Assembly: GCA_035713725.1 (NCBI GenBank)
Contig: DASTMZ010000115.1
Location: 1-15,839 of the forward strand
Reading direction: 5' to 3'
From: DASQPR01 sp035713725
Lineage (GTDB): Bacteria > Actinomycetota > Actinomycetes > Mycobacteriales > Micromonosporaceae
Length of the DNA: 15,839 nt
The position numbers and the translations under genes are program-made. This document shows positions 1 through 6,997 of this stretch, in pieces. Position 1 is the stretch's first letter. The number at the start of each line of letters is the position of its first letter. The notes beneath the pieces are model-generated. The model was not told where the DNA came from. It did not search any database and saw only the letters and a program-made list of their open reading frames with translations.

Positions 1-1064
1 GCTACTTCCTCGACAACGTCGCACAGTGGATCCTCGAGATCGACCGCGGGCACACGTACCCGTACGAGGGCAACTACTCGACGTACCTGGAGAAGAAGGC
101 GGCTCGCCTTGCCGTGGAGGGTCGCAAGGACGCGAAGATGAAGAAGCGTCTCTCCGACGAGCTCGAGTGGGTTCGTTCGAACGCGCGGGCGCGACAGACG
201 AAGTCGCGCGCCCGCCTCGACCGCTACGAGGAGATGGCCACCGAGGCGGAGAAGACCCGCAAGCTCGACTTCGAGGAGATCCAGATTCCGCCGGGGCCGC
301 GGCTCGGCAACACGGTCATCGAGGTGAGCCACCTCGTGAAGGGGTTCCCGTCCCTCGGCGACGAAAACGGGCAGCCTGGCGTCGACCGCGTGCTGATCAA
401 CGACCTGTCGTTCTCGTTGCCACGCAACGGGATCGTCGGCATCATCGGCCCGAACGGCGTCGGCAAGACCACGCTGTTCAAGACGATCGTCGGCCTGGAG
501 AAGCCGGACAGTGGCACGGTCAAGATCGGCGAGACGGTCAAGCTCGCGTACGTTGACCAGGCCCGCGCCGGTCTTGACCCCACCAAGACCGTCTGGCAGG
601 TGGTGTCGGACGGTCTCGACCATCTGATGGTGGGCAAGGTCGAGATGCCGTCGCGGGCGTACGTCGCGGCCTTCGGCTTCAAGGGTCCGGACCAGCAGAA
701 GCCGACCGGTGTGCTGTCCGGCGGCGAGCGCAATCGGCTCAACCTGGCGCTGACCCTGAAGATCGGCGGCAACGTGATCTTGCTCGACGAGCCGACCAAC
801 GACCTCGACACCGAGACGCTGTCGTCGCTGGAGAACGCGCTGCTCGACTTCCCCGGCTGTGCCGTGGTCATCTCGCACGACCGGATGTTCCTGGACCGGG
901 TCGCGACGCACATCCTTGCCTGGGAGGGCACCGACGAGCATCCCGACACGTGGTTCTGGTTCGAGGGCAACTTCGAGTCGTACGAGCGGAACAAGATCGA
1001 GCGGATGGGCGCCGAGGCGGCCCGGCCGCACCGGGTGACTTATCGGAAGTTGACGCGTGACTGA
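1..1064 (+). CDS. ettA: EttA, energy-dependent translational throttle ABC-F ATPase (5' truncated by window)
   Basis: ABC-F family ATPase. By family knowledge it binds the ribosomal E site and gates entry of the 70S initiation complex into elongation according to ATP/ADP level; it is cytosolic and has no membrane domain. The window starts inside the gene: 353 residues are visible in the frame beginning at base 3, against about 555 for the family, so roughly the first 200 residues lie outside. Visible in order: the end of ABC domain 1 (YFLDNV), the charged inter-domain linker (the P-site-tRNA interaction motif, around LEWVRSNARARQ), then ABC domain 2 with Walker A GPNGVGKTT (residues ~149-157), the stretch TVKLAYVDQ, signature LSGGERNR (~238), Walker B VILLDEPTNDLD (~258-269) and H-switch ISHDR (~290). 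The C-terminus ARPHRVTYRKLTRD matches EttA rather than other ABC-F branches. The stop overlaps the next GTG start by 8 bp, indicating translational coupling. Identification is very secure. Confidence 0.97.
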   Translation, partial: YFLDNVAQWILEIDRGHTYPYEGNYSTYLEKKAARLAVEGRKDAKMKKRLSDELEWVRSNARARQTKSRARLDRYEEMATEAEKTRKLDFEEIQIPPGPRLGNTVIEVSHLVKGFPSLGDENGQPGVDRVLINDLSFSLPRNGIVGIIGPNGVGKTTLFKTIVGLEKPDSGTVKIGETVKLAYVDQARAGLDPTKTVWQVVSDGLDHLMVGKVEMPSRAYVAAFGFKGPDQQKPTGVLSGGERNRLNLALTLKIGGNVILLDEPTNDLDTETLSSLENALLDFPGCAVVISHDRMFLDRVATHILAWEGTDEHPDTWFWFEGNFESYERNKIERMGAEAARPHRVTYRKLTRD

Positions 1065-1497
1065 TCCTCGTCCAACCGCGCGCAACGTCTACCACGCGCA
1101 GGTTCGCTGGTCGGACCCGGACGTGATGGGTCACGTCAACCATGCGCGATACCTGTCGTTCTTCGAAGATGCCCGGATGACGCTGCTCGCCACGTCGCCG
1201 TCGGGCCTGGCCGGCACGTCCGGTGACCGCGGCTACATCGCGGCGCGGGTCGCCGTCGACTACCTTTCGCCGGTCGAGTTCCGACCCGGGATCGTGCTGC
1301 GTGTCGAGTCGTCGGTGTCCCGGATCGGCACCTCGTCGTGGACGTTCGACCAGCGCATGTTCGACGGCGACCGGCCCATCGCCCGCTGCGAATGCGTACT
1401 GGTCGCCTACTCGTACGCGAACGCCAAGCCGCGTCCACTGGACGACGACGAGCGCGTGTTCTGGGAGCGTTACCTTACGGCGGCGGGCGACGCGTGA
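1057..1497 (+). CDS. Acyl-CoA thioesterase, hotdog fold (4HBT / FadM-YbgC type), first of a tandem pair
   Basis: 146 residues, the usual size for single-hotdog 4-hydroxybenzoyl-CoA-thioesterase-like enzymes, which hydrolyse acyl-CoA thioesters in the cytosol. The diagnostic N-terminal block is RWSDPDVMGHVNHARY (residues 17-32), with the Asp of the D-x-x-GHVN motif as expected catalytic or general-base residue (D22) and the following helix YLSFFEDAR. The hotdog strands continue through YIAARVAVDYLSPVEF and the C-terminal sheet. The start is GTG at 1057, with GGAAG at 1045-1049 and a 7-nt spacer, inside the ettA 3' end (overlap GTGACTGA). The stop overlaps the next thioesterase start by 4 bp. 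The position beside ettA resembles Rv2475c of M. tuberculosis (from memory). The substrate chain length cannot be read from the sequence. Confidence 0.9.
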   Translation: MTDPRPTARNVYHAQVRWSDPDVMGHVNHARYLSFFEDARMTLLATSPSGLAGTSGDRGYIAARVAVDYLSPVEFRPGIVLRVESSVSRIGTSSWTFDQRMFDGDRPIARCECVLVAYSYANAKPRPLDDDERVFWERYLTAAGDA

Positions 1498-1895
1498 GGT
1501 TCACCTACGAGTGCCCGTTGCGCTGGTCGGATCTCGATCTGTTCGGCCACGTCAACAATGCACGTGTGCTCACGCTGCTCGAGGAGGCTCGCGTCGCCCT
1601 GATGTTCGTCGGCGCCCGCGACGCCGGCCTCACGTCGTTCGAGCAGCAGGGCATCGTCATCCATCGGCACGAGATCGACTATCTGCTGCCGATCGACTAC
1701 GGACCGCGGGTACGCATCGAGATGTGGGTGTCCGATCTCCGGGCGTCGCGCTTCACGGTGTCCTACGAACTGTTCGCCGACGATGTGCTGGCGAGTCGCG
1801 CCGCGTCGGTGTGCGTGCCGTTCGACCTCGCGGCCGGGCGTCCGAGGCGCCTGTCCGAGGCCGAGCGCGACTTCCTCAAGCCCTGGCTGGAGTAG
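1494..1895 (+). CDS. Acyl-CoA thioesterase, hotdog fold, second of a tandem pair
   Basis: 133 residues of the same family as its upstream neighbour, with RWSDLDLFGHVNNARV (residues 10-25) aligning directly to that gene's RWSDPDVMGHVNHARY and carrying the same catalytic Asp (D15). The start is taken as GTG at 1494 because it forms the 4-bp GTGA overlap with the preceding stop and places the motif at the same distance from the N-terminus; longer reading upstream would run through the first thioesterase. The Shine-Dalgarno is weak, consistent with coupled translation. The pair is probably an old tandem duplication: only the core motif is strongly alike and the C-terminal halves have diverged. 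The two could pair into a heteromer or act on different acyl chains; this is inference. Confidence 0.9.
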   Translation: MRFTYECPLRWSDLDLFGHVNNARVLTLLEEARVALMFVGARDAGLTSFEQQGIVIHRHEIDYLLPIDYGPRVRIEMWVSDLRASRFTVSYELFADDVLASRAASVCVPFDLAAGRPRRLSEAERDFLKPWLE

Positions 1896-1900
1896 CGGTG

Positions 1901-2590
1901 ATGATCGGCCGGCCCGCTGATGTCGAGGCGTTTCTCGCTCGCCTCGTCCGGCTCGACCCGGTCGCGCTCGTCCGGTTGCGCGTGGGCGCGACGCAGACCA
2001 CGCTATGGGGCCGCGTTCCGTGGGACGTGCTGGTCAGCCGTACCCTCGTCGGCTTGTCGTCGGCGGACGGCGAACCGCCGGACGGCGAACCGCCGGACGG
2101 CGAATTGTCGGACGGCGATTTCGTCGTCCGCGCGTCGGACTGGTTGACCGCGCCGGCCACCTCGGATGTGCGCACGTTGACTCGCCGCGACGCGGGCTGG
2201 CGAACGGCATTGCCGCCGCTGCGTCGTGAGGTGCTCGAGGAGGTTCCGGGCGACGAGCTTCGAGGTCTCGGAGTGGCGGCCGCGGACACGTTGCGGGCGA
2301 CCGAAGCCGGCGGCGTCGGCGGCCGAGCGGTCGGCGCACGCGCGGTTCGCGATGCGCTCCTCGACCACATCGCCATCGTGGTGTCCGCGGGGCCGCGCCG
2401 GGTCGAGGTCCCGCAACGTCTCGTGCAGGCGGTGGTACGGATGGGTTTCGCGGCCGCCGACGAGCCGGTGCGGGTGCTCGCGGCGGGCCAGTGGATCGGC
2501 CTCGCGGCGGCGTACGGCACGGCCTGGTGGCGCCCGTCGACCGGGCTCGGCCTCACGCCGGCGAAGCGAACGGCGTCGCATCGCGGCTAG
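1901..2590 (+). CDS. Conserved-looking hypothetical protein with acidic DGEPP repeat
   Basis: 229 residues, start ATG at 1901 with GGAG at 1889-1892 and an 8-nt spacer (GTG at 1898 is an alternative). I do not recognise the family. There is no signal peptide and no convincing membrane span. The N-terminal part (PADVEAFLARLVRLDPVALVRLR) is helical. Residues ~56-75 are a run of DGEPP/DGELS/DGDFV pentapeptides encoded by a 15-bp tandem repeat, probably a flexible acidic linker or surface loop. A mostly helical C-terminal half follows, rich in Ala, Val and Arg, ending in the stretch LAAGQWIGLAAAYGTAWWRP. It lies 5 bp after the second thioesterase and is almost certainly the last gene of the ettA operon, so a role linked to acyl-thioester metabolism or translation control is possible but unsupported. 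Third-position GC and continuous reading across 690 bp argue that it is real. Confidence 0.8.
   Translation: MIGRPADVEAFLARLVRLDPVALVRLRVGATQTTLWGRVPWDVLVSRTLVGLSSADGEPPDGEPPDGELSDGDFVVRASDWLTAPATSDVRTLTRRDAGWRTALPPLRREVLEEVPGDELRGLGVAAADTLRATEAGGVGGRAVGARAVRDALLDHIAIVVSAGPRRVEVPQRLVQAVVRMGFAAADEPVRVLAAGQWIGLAAAYGTAWWRPSTGLGLTPAKRTASHRG
2066..2125 (+). repeat. 15-bp in-frame tandem repeat, four units
   Basis: Units at 2066-2080 and 2081-2095 are identical (GACGGCGAACCGCCG); 2096-2110 and 2111-2125 are degenerate (GACGGCGAATTGTCG, GACGGCGATTTCGTC). The period is a multiple of three, so the repeat adds whole DGEPP-type pentapeptides without shifting frame. The copy number could vary between strains. 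Confidence 0.9.
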
Positions 2591-2827
2591 CGCCGCTGCG
2601 CTGTCACCCGCCTCTGTGGACAACTGCGACGACGTGTCGCTGATCGAACATGCCTCTAGCTGGGCATCGACGAGTGGGCGACAAGTAATCGCCCTTTCGG
2701 TGGAGCCGGAGTCTGTTGTCGCCGGGTTCCCGGTTGTAACGTGACGGCGAAAGTTCCGCTCGCTTGCGGTAAGCGTGAGCTTGCAGGACGTGTTCGGCGG
2801 GGTCCTGGGGACGAGGAGCGTGGCCAT
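2591..2827 (+). promoter_or_regulatory. Intergenic leader upstream of the YbjN gene, rich in stem-loops, with a DnaA-box match
   Basis: 237 bp between the ettA operon and the YbjN gene, with no supported ORF. By eye it holds several inverted repeats in a row: 2644-2670 (ATGCC/GGCAT core), 2676-2694 (GGGCGA-N7-TCGCCC, followed by TTT), 2722-2733 (CCGGG-TT-CCCGG), 2758-2780 (GCTCGCTT against AAGC..GAGC with a 2-nt bulge) and 2802-2812 (GTCC-TGG-GGAC), the last directly before the ribosome binding site. TGTGGACAA at 2615-2623 is an exact match to the actinobacterial DnaA box (complement TTGTCCACA). Short stems are common by chance in GC-rich DNA, so the structured-leader reading is tentative. 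Confidence 0.4.
2676..2697 (+). terminator. Candidate intrinsic terminator of the ettA operon
   Basis: Perfect 6-bp stem GGGCGA / TCGCCC with a 7-nt loop, followed directly by TTT. It lies 86 bp after the stop at 2590. The T-tract is only three bases long, so termination efficiency is uncertain. Confidence 0.4.
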
Positions 2828-3385
2828 ATGCGGTGGCCGAGACGCGGCGATTCGACGGGTGGGGGCGACACCGAGCAAGGCTCGGGACGATGGGCAATAG
2901 CGGACGTCGCGATCGCGGGTCGGGAGCCGCCTGTCGGTGCGCCGATCGTCCCGCGACAGACCGGACCACATTCGACGCTCGGCCCGGATCAGGTCGGCGC
3001 GGCACTCCACGACCTGGATATCACGTTCGTACGGGATGCCGACGGTGGCTTCGTCGCGATGTGGGAGCGGCACGCGGTGCTGTTCGCACTCGAAGGGCCG
3101 GCCGACGACATTCTCGTGATCCGGGCGCGGCCGCTCGGGACCGTACCCGTCCAGTGGCGGCATCGGGCGTACGAAGTGGTCAACGAGTGGAACCACACGC
3201 GCCGCTACGTCAAGGCGTACGTCGGCGACGTGAACGGCCTCGACCAGCTGCCGATTTACGCCGAGATGCAGCTGCCCTTCGGCGCCGGCGTGCAATGCGG
3301 CGTGCTGGCCGATCTGTTGAACCTGGCCGTCACCGAACTCGGCTCCTTCGTCGACTGGCTGCACGACGGCGGCGGGCTGCTGTAG
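2828..3385 (+). CDS. YbjN domain-containing protein
   Basis: 185 residues from ATG 2828. This start is preferred over the more upstream GTG at 2741 because GAGGAG lies at 2813-2818 with a 9-nt spacer. The first ~50 residues are low complexity (RRGDSTGGGDTEQGSG) and probably disordered. From about residue 65 the sequence has the YbjN pattern (a fold related to type III secretion chaperones): an N-terminal helix ahead of DLDITFVRDADGGFVAMW, central strands (DDILVIRARPLGTVPV), then YEVVNEWNHTRRYVKAYV, in which the family's VNEWN-type segment is recognisable, and a helix ending FVDWLHDGGGLL. YbjN proteins are implicated in stress and motility phenotypes in enterobacteria; the actinobacterial members have no defined biochemistry that I know of. 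Monocistronic, ended by the hairpin at 3397-3428. Confidence 0.85.
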   Translation: MRWPRRGDSTGGGDTEQGSGRWAIADVAIAGREPPVGAPIVPRQTGPHSTLGPDQVGAALHDLDITFVRDADGGFVAMWERHAVLFALEGPADDILVIRARPLGTVPVQWRHRAYEVVNEWNHTRRYVKAYVGDVNGLDQLPIYAEMQLPFGAGVQCGVLADLLNLAVTELGSFVDWLHDGGGLL

Positions 3386-3396
3386 TCGCTGTCCCG

Positions 3397-3428
3397 CGCG
3401 GTTGCCGGACATTGGCCCGGCGACCGCG
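3397..3428. terminator. Bidirectional hairpin terminator between the YbjN gene and glbO
   Basis: Stem arms 3397-3408 and 3417-3428 pair over 12 positions (11 Watson-Crick and one U-G wobble when read as + strand RNA) around an 8-nt loop. It lies in the 65-bp gap between two convergent genes. There is no T-tract, as usual for high-GC actinobacteria. Confidence 0.65.
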
Positions 3429-3450
3429 TGCTCAGCGGCGTGCCCGAGTG

Positions 3451-3834
3451 CTAGTCCTCGAACGTGTTGACCATGAACTGGGCGGCGTGTTCGAGGTAGT
3501 CCCACAGCTCGGAGTCCTGCTCTGGGCGCAGGTGTAGCGAGTCGACTGCCGCCCGCATGTGCGAGAGCCATGCGTCGCGCTGCCGCGGCCCGACGTGGAA
3601 GGGCGCGTGCCGCATCCGCAGCCGAGGGTGGCCGCGTTGTTCCGAGTACGTCTTCGGACCGCCCCAATACTGTTCGAGGAACATCCGAAGGCGGTCGGCA
3701 GCCGGTCCAAGATCCTCGTCTGGGTAGAGCGGCCGCAGCACGGGATCGGTCGCCACGCCCGCGTAGAACGTGTCGACCAGCTTCCGGAACGTCGGTTCGC
3801 CACCGACTGCCTCGTAGAACGTCACGCCCGCCAA
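3451..3834 (-). CDS. glbO: Group II truncated haemoglobin (trHbO)
   Basis: 127 residues if translated from TTG 3834, close to the 128 of M. tuberculosis GlbO. Haem-pocket residues are all present: Tyr B10 (Y24, DTFYAGVATD), Tyr CD1 (Y37), the YWGGP segment (56-60), proximal His F8 (H76 in RHAPFHVG) and the group II hallmark Trp G8 (W89 in QRDAWL); each is offset by one from the M. tuberculosis numbering I recall. It binds O2 with high affinity, and family roles include NO/peroxide handling and membrane-linked oxygen delivery. GTG at 3825 gives MTFYEAVGG, a very common N-terminus for the family, and TAGCAT 8 nt upstream could be a -10 box for a leaderless transcript, so the shorter start is a real alternative. 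It lies 37 bp after the MFS gene on the same strand, so read-through from that gene is also possible. Confidence 0.95.
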   Translation of the reverse strand: MAGVTFYEAVGGEPTFRKLVDTFYAGVATDPVLRPLYPDEDLGPAADRLRMFLEQYWGGPKTYSEQRGHPRLRMRHAPFHVGPRQRDAWLSHMRAAVDSLHLRPEQDSELWDYLEHAAQFMVNTFED

Positions 3835-3871
3835 TGCTAGCGACCAGTTCGCCGGCGGCCGGCGGTGCCGC

Positions 3872-5590
3872 TCAGTGGCCGGCCGGCTCGGAGGCGTGGC
3901 TGCCCGGCGGGTCGAAGTAGCGCGCCGTAGCGTGGCCGTTGGGTGACGGGTGCGCGACTTGCCGTGGTGTCAGCCGCTGATCCGTCGGGTACGCACCGTT
4001 CGTCGATGGTGTCTCGGCACGGCGGTCGTGCAGCGGCGGGGTGTGCAGACCGGTGGCCGCGTCGCGGTCGGCGGCATTGTCCGGCGGCGACGTCATCTCC
4101 GGCGCATCGGCATCCGAGATGCTCGACCTGCTGGTCGCGCCGGAGACACCCGCCGGGTAGGCGAGTCCGCTCGTGGCATCCGAGCCTCGTTCGTCGCGAT
4201 GCCGACCGGGTCGGCCCACGTCCGCCGGGTCTGCTTGGCGCGGCGCGGGCGCATTCGCCGCCGTGGACCGCCAGCGGCTAGCCGGCGGCGATGCCGCGTC
4301 CTCCGCCGCCGCGGTCGCCACCTCGTTGTGTGCCTGCACGGTCGCGATCGTCTCGTCGATGCGCTGGATGGACGGCCATGTGGCGCTGACCGCGATCATG
4401 GCGCACACGCCGACGCCGCTGAACACCGCGACGGCCGTCGGCACCGACACGTAGCCGGCGACGAAGCCCGTGATGACCAGCGCCAGGGCCTGCGACAGCT
4501 GAAGGCTGAACTGCATCACGCCGAACGCGCGCGCGCGGAACTCGACGGGGGTGGCGCGGACGAACATCCCATTGGCCGGTGCGGCCAAGCCGTTGACCGC
4601 GAACGAGGAAACGAGGGACAGCACCGCGATGACCTCGACCGAGTGCACCAGGAACACTGGCACCAGGGTGGCGGGCACCAGCACAGCGAGCGGTCGGACC
4701 AGACGCTGGCGCCATGATGGCGAGACCATCCGACCGATCACGACCGCGCCGATCACCGCACCAACCGGCGCCGATGCCATGATCAATGCTTGGTCGTACC
4801 CACGGGTGCTGCCGTTGTGGCTAAGGTCCGACGCCCACGCGGCGGCGAGGCCCTCCGGCACCACCGCGAACATCGCGCCGAAGAAAATGATGGCCGCGAT
4901 CGGCCGCAGCACCGGGCTCTGCGAGACGAGGCGGAAGCCGGCGACGGTCTCCGTGATGAGCCGAGCGCGCCGCGCGGCCGTCGAGAGGACGGCTCGCGGC
5001 CGGATGCCGGAGGCCAGGATCGCCGCCGACCCGAGGAACGTCGCGGCATCGATGAGCAGCGCGAGTTGTGGGTGAAATGGCGCGAGCGCGCCACCGACCA
5101 CGTAGCCGAAGATCGTCGCGAGGTTAGTCGTGGTGGTTTGCGCGGCGAGGCCGACCACATAACGATCGCCCTCAAGAATGCGCGGCAGCAGTGACGAGCG
5201 CGATGCGTCGAACGCGGGTGACAGCAGCGCGGTCGCAAACAGCAGCAGGAGGATCGCCGGAACCGGCAGATGCGGGATGGCCACCAGCGAGATGAGCACC
5301 GCGCGCACCACGTCGCACGTGATCATCACCTTCCGGTGTGGATATCGTTCGGCGAGCGCGGCAAGCGGTGGACCGAACGTCAGACCGGGCAGGTACGCAA
5401 CCGCGAAGGACGCTGCGGACAGCAACACCGAGTGACTGACTGTGAACACGAGCGCGGTAACCGCGGCGCGCGCAAGATAGTCGCCGACCCACGACAACGC
5501 GCTCGCTGTGTAGAGCGACCGGAACTCGGGCACCGCGAAAACGTCCCCGAATGTCGCCGGTCGATCGGCGGCTGTCTTCGGGGGGGTCAC
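3872..5590 (-). CDS. MFS exporter (MFS_3/EntS-like) with long hydrophilic C-terminal tail
   Basis: 572 residues from GTG 5590, chosen because GGAGG lies 8 nt upstream; the upstream in-frame TTG at 5629 has no Shine-Dalgarno. The N-terminus FGDVFAVPEFRSLYTASALSWVGDYLARAAVTALVF is typical of the MFS_3/EntS-type drug or siderophore exporter branch. About twelve hydrophobic segments can be counted, with the loop AERYPHRKVMI between TM2 and TM3 in the position of the MFS motif A region. Most members stop soon after TM12 at ~420 residues; here ~155 further residues (from about residue 415) are Pro/Ser/Asp/His-rich, without hydrophobic stretches, and probably disordered in the cytoplasm. Substrate unknown. 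It sits upstream of glbO on the same strand (37-bp gap), so cotranscription is plausible. Confidence 0.88.
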   Translation of the reverse strand: MTPPKTAADRPATFGDVFAVPEFRSLYTASALSWVGDYLARAAVTALVFTVSHSVLLSAASFAVAYLPGLTFGPPLAALAERYPHRKVMITCDVVRAVLISLVAIPHLPVPAILLLLFATALLSPAFDASRSSLLPRILEGDRYVVGLAAQTTTTNLATIFGYVVGGALAPFHPQLALLIDAATFLGSAAILASGIRPRAVLSTAARRARLITETVAGFRLVSQSPVLRPIAAIIFFGAMFAVVPEGLAAAWASDLSHNGSTRGYDQALIMASAPVGAVIGAVVIGRMVSPSWRQRLVRPLAVLVPATLVPVFLVHSVEVIAVLSLVSSFAVNGLAAPANGMFVRATPVEFRARAFGVMQFSLQLSQALALVITGFVAGYVSVPTAVAVFSGVGVCAMIAVSATWPSIQRIDETIATVQAHNEVATAAAEDAASPPASRWRSTAANAPAPRQADPADVGRPGRHRDERGSDATSGLAYPAGVSGATSRSSISDADAPEMTSPPDNAADRDAATGLHTPPLHDRRAETPSTNGAYPTDQRLTPRQVAHPSPNGHATARYFDPPGSHASEPAGH

Positions 5591-5598
5591 CGGGGAGG

Positions 5599-5603
5599 CC
5601 TCC
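5599..5603 (-). promoter_or_regulatory. Ribosome binding site that decides the MFS gene start
   Basis: On the minus strand GGAGG precedes GTG 5590 with an 8-nt spacer, an optimal site. It is the left half of a perfect 10-bp palindrome (5594-5603, GGAGGCCTCC). Having no loop, the palindrome is unlikely to fold on itself. Confidence 0.75.
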
Positions 5604-5694
5604 GGGCGATAGGTACAACTGACCGACAAGGTGAACGAATGGACGATATCTGAATCAGCCGTGCCGCGCGAGACCCTGACTTAGCCGGCGATGC

Positions 5695-6843
5695 TTACGC
5701 GCGCGAACCGCCGATATTCGTGCCATTTGCCCCATCATCGGGTCCGCCTTCTGTCGGCGGCCGTAGATAGATCCGACCGGCCGACATCGCCCGCGAAATG
5801 CCGGCGGCGGCGAGCGCGTCGGTGAGCCGCCCGCGCAACTCGCGAGTGACGAGCGCCTGCGACTCGGCGGCCGCCCGGACCGTGGTCCGCAGGATGGCGC
5901 CGTCCACCGTGAGTTGCTCGACGCCGAGCACCTCGGGAGTGCCGATCATCTTTTCGTTCCACTGTGGGTCGGCAGCCATCTCGGCCGCCGCCCGGCTCAG
6001 CACCTCGGTGGCCTCTTCCACGCGGGCAAAGCCGATCGGCAGATCGATGACGACCAGGCCCCAGCCCTGACTCTTGTTGCCGACTCGGACGATCTCGCCG
6101 TTGCGGATGTGCCACAGCACACCGCGCGCGTCCCGTAGCGATGTGGTGCGCAGACCGACCGCCTCGACGGTGCCGCTCGCCTCGCCGACGTCGACCATGT
6201 CGCCGACGCCGTACTGGTCCTCGAGCAACATGAACAGTCCGGCAATCATGTCCTTCACGAGGGTCTGCGCGCCGAAGCCGATGGCGAGCCCGGCGATGCC
6301 GGCGCTGGCCAGCAACGGCGCGAGCTGGATGCCAAGCTCGCCGAGGATCATCAGGAACGCGATCGAGAAGATCGTCGCGGACGCCAAGCTCAGCAGCACC
6401 GAGCCGATCGCTTCGGCGCGCTGCTGCCGGCGTTCGCGGAACGTCGCGTCCGCGAGACGCAGCCGCAGCGGCTTGAGGGCGACCGGCGACTCACCCTGCG
6501 CGGTCCGGCTCACCAGCCGCCGGATCGTTCGATGCACGAGCCATCGGACCACCAACGCGATCACGATGATCAGCAGAATGCGTAGCGGCTTGATGACGAT
6601 CAGGTAGCTACTGGACGCGAGCCAGGCGTTGTGGGTCCAGTCGTAGACGGTTCGGCACAGGTCGCTCGTCGCGACGCAACTTGGTGCTGCCGCGGCACGT
6701 GGCGATGGGGTCGGCGATCCGGTCGGCGCGATCGCCGCGGGCAGCGAGATCGCTCCGCGCACCGCCGTAGCCGCGGGAAGCGAGATCGCCGTGGCCGTGG
6801 GCAGCGCCGTCGAGCCACCGACGAGCATCGCGAGAAGGTGCAC
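5695..6843 (-). CDS. Small-conductance mechanosensitive channel, MscS family
   Basis: 382 residues, GTG start at 6843 with AGGA 7 nt upstream. The first ~60 residues are an Ala/Pro/Thr-rich stretch containing two copies of AISLPAA (encoded by imperfect repeats at 6734-6753 and 6770-6789), probably extracytoplasmic; it includes Cys56 and Cys63, which could form a disulfide. Three membrane spans follow: TM1 ~80-103 (LIVIKPLRILLIIVIALVV), TM2 ~145-170 and the pore-lining TM3 ~178-212, with AGIAGLAIGFGAQTLVKD as the Gly/Ala-rich pore helix that defines the family. The beta domain (YGVGDMVDVGEASGTVEAVGLRTTSLRD) and the alpha/beta cytoplasmic vestibule are complete, ending in a short polar tail (TEGGPDDGANGTN). 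It would release solutes on hypo-osmotic shock. Divergent from the HNH gene across 154 bp. Confidence 0.95.
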   Translation of the reverse strand: MHLLAMLVGGSTALPTATAISLPAATAVRGAISLPAAIAPTGSPTPSPRAAAAPSCVATSDLCRTVYDWTHNAWLASSSYLIVIKPLRILLIIVIALVVRWLVHRTIRRLVSRTAQGESPVALKPLRLRLADATFRERRQQRAEAIGSVLLSLASATIFSIAFLMILGELGIQLAPLLASAGIAGLAIGFGAQTLVKDMIAGLFMLLEDQYGVGDMVDVGEASGTVEAVGLRTTSLRDARGVLWHIRNGEIVRVGNKSQGWGLVVIDLPIGFARVEEATEVLSRAAAEMAADPQWNEKMIGTPEVLGVEQLTVDGAILRTTVRAAAESQALVTRELRGRLTDALAAAGISRAMSAGRIYLRPPTEGGPDDGANGTNIGGSRA

Positions 6844-6997
6844 CGGTACGTCCTGCTTTCTGCCGTACGCGTCATCGTCTGTTCATGGTGGCCGGCCGAA
6901 TAGTACGTGCAATAACGCCACCTATCGGGGACGATTGGCCCACGGATACCGCCGTCCGCTGCCCGGACAGCGCGATTCTGGCGGAAGGTGACGCACG
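6844..6997. promoter_or_regulatory. Divergent promoter region, mscS-type channel / HNH gene
   Basis: 154 bp between two divergent starts. On the minus strand TACTAT (complement of 6900-6905) fits the actinobacterial TANNNT -10 pattern for the channel gene; no good -35 is visible. The HNH gene has GGAAGG at 6983-6988, 9 nt before its ATG. GGTACG and CGTACG repeats at 6845-6870 flank the channel ribosome binding site. Confidence 0.35.

Noticed and set aside
2615..2623. DnaA box as evidence of a replication origin
   Set aside because: Only one match, no AT-rich unwinding region and no dnaA, dnaN or parAB genes nearby; kept only as a possible regulatory site.
2003..3667. 554-residue open frame on the minus strand across the unknown gene, the YbjN gene and part of glbO
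   Set aside because: It crosses three supported genes and an intergenic region, is Arg/Ala-rich and shows no domain pattern; a composition artefact.
5594..5603. 10-bp palindrome GGAGGCCTCC as a translation-blocking hairpin
   Set aside because: There is no loop, so the halves cannot fold on each other; the SD half is simply an optimal ribosome binding site.
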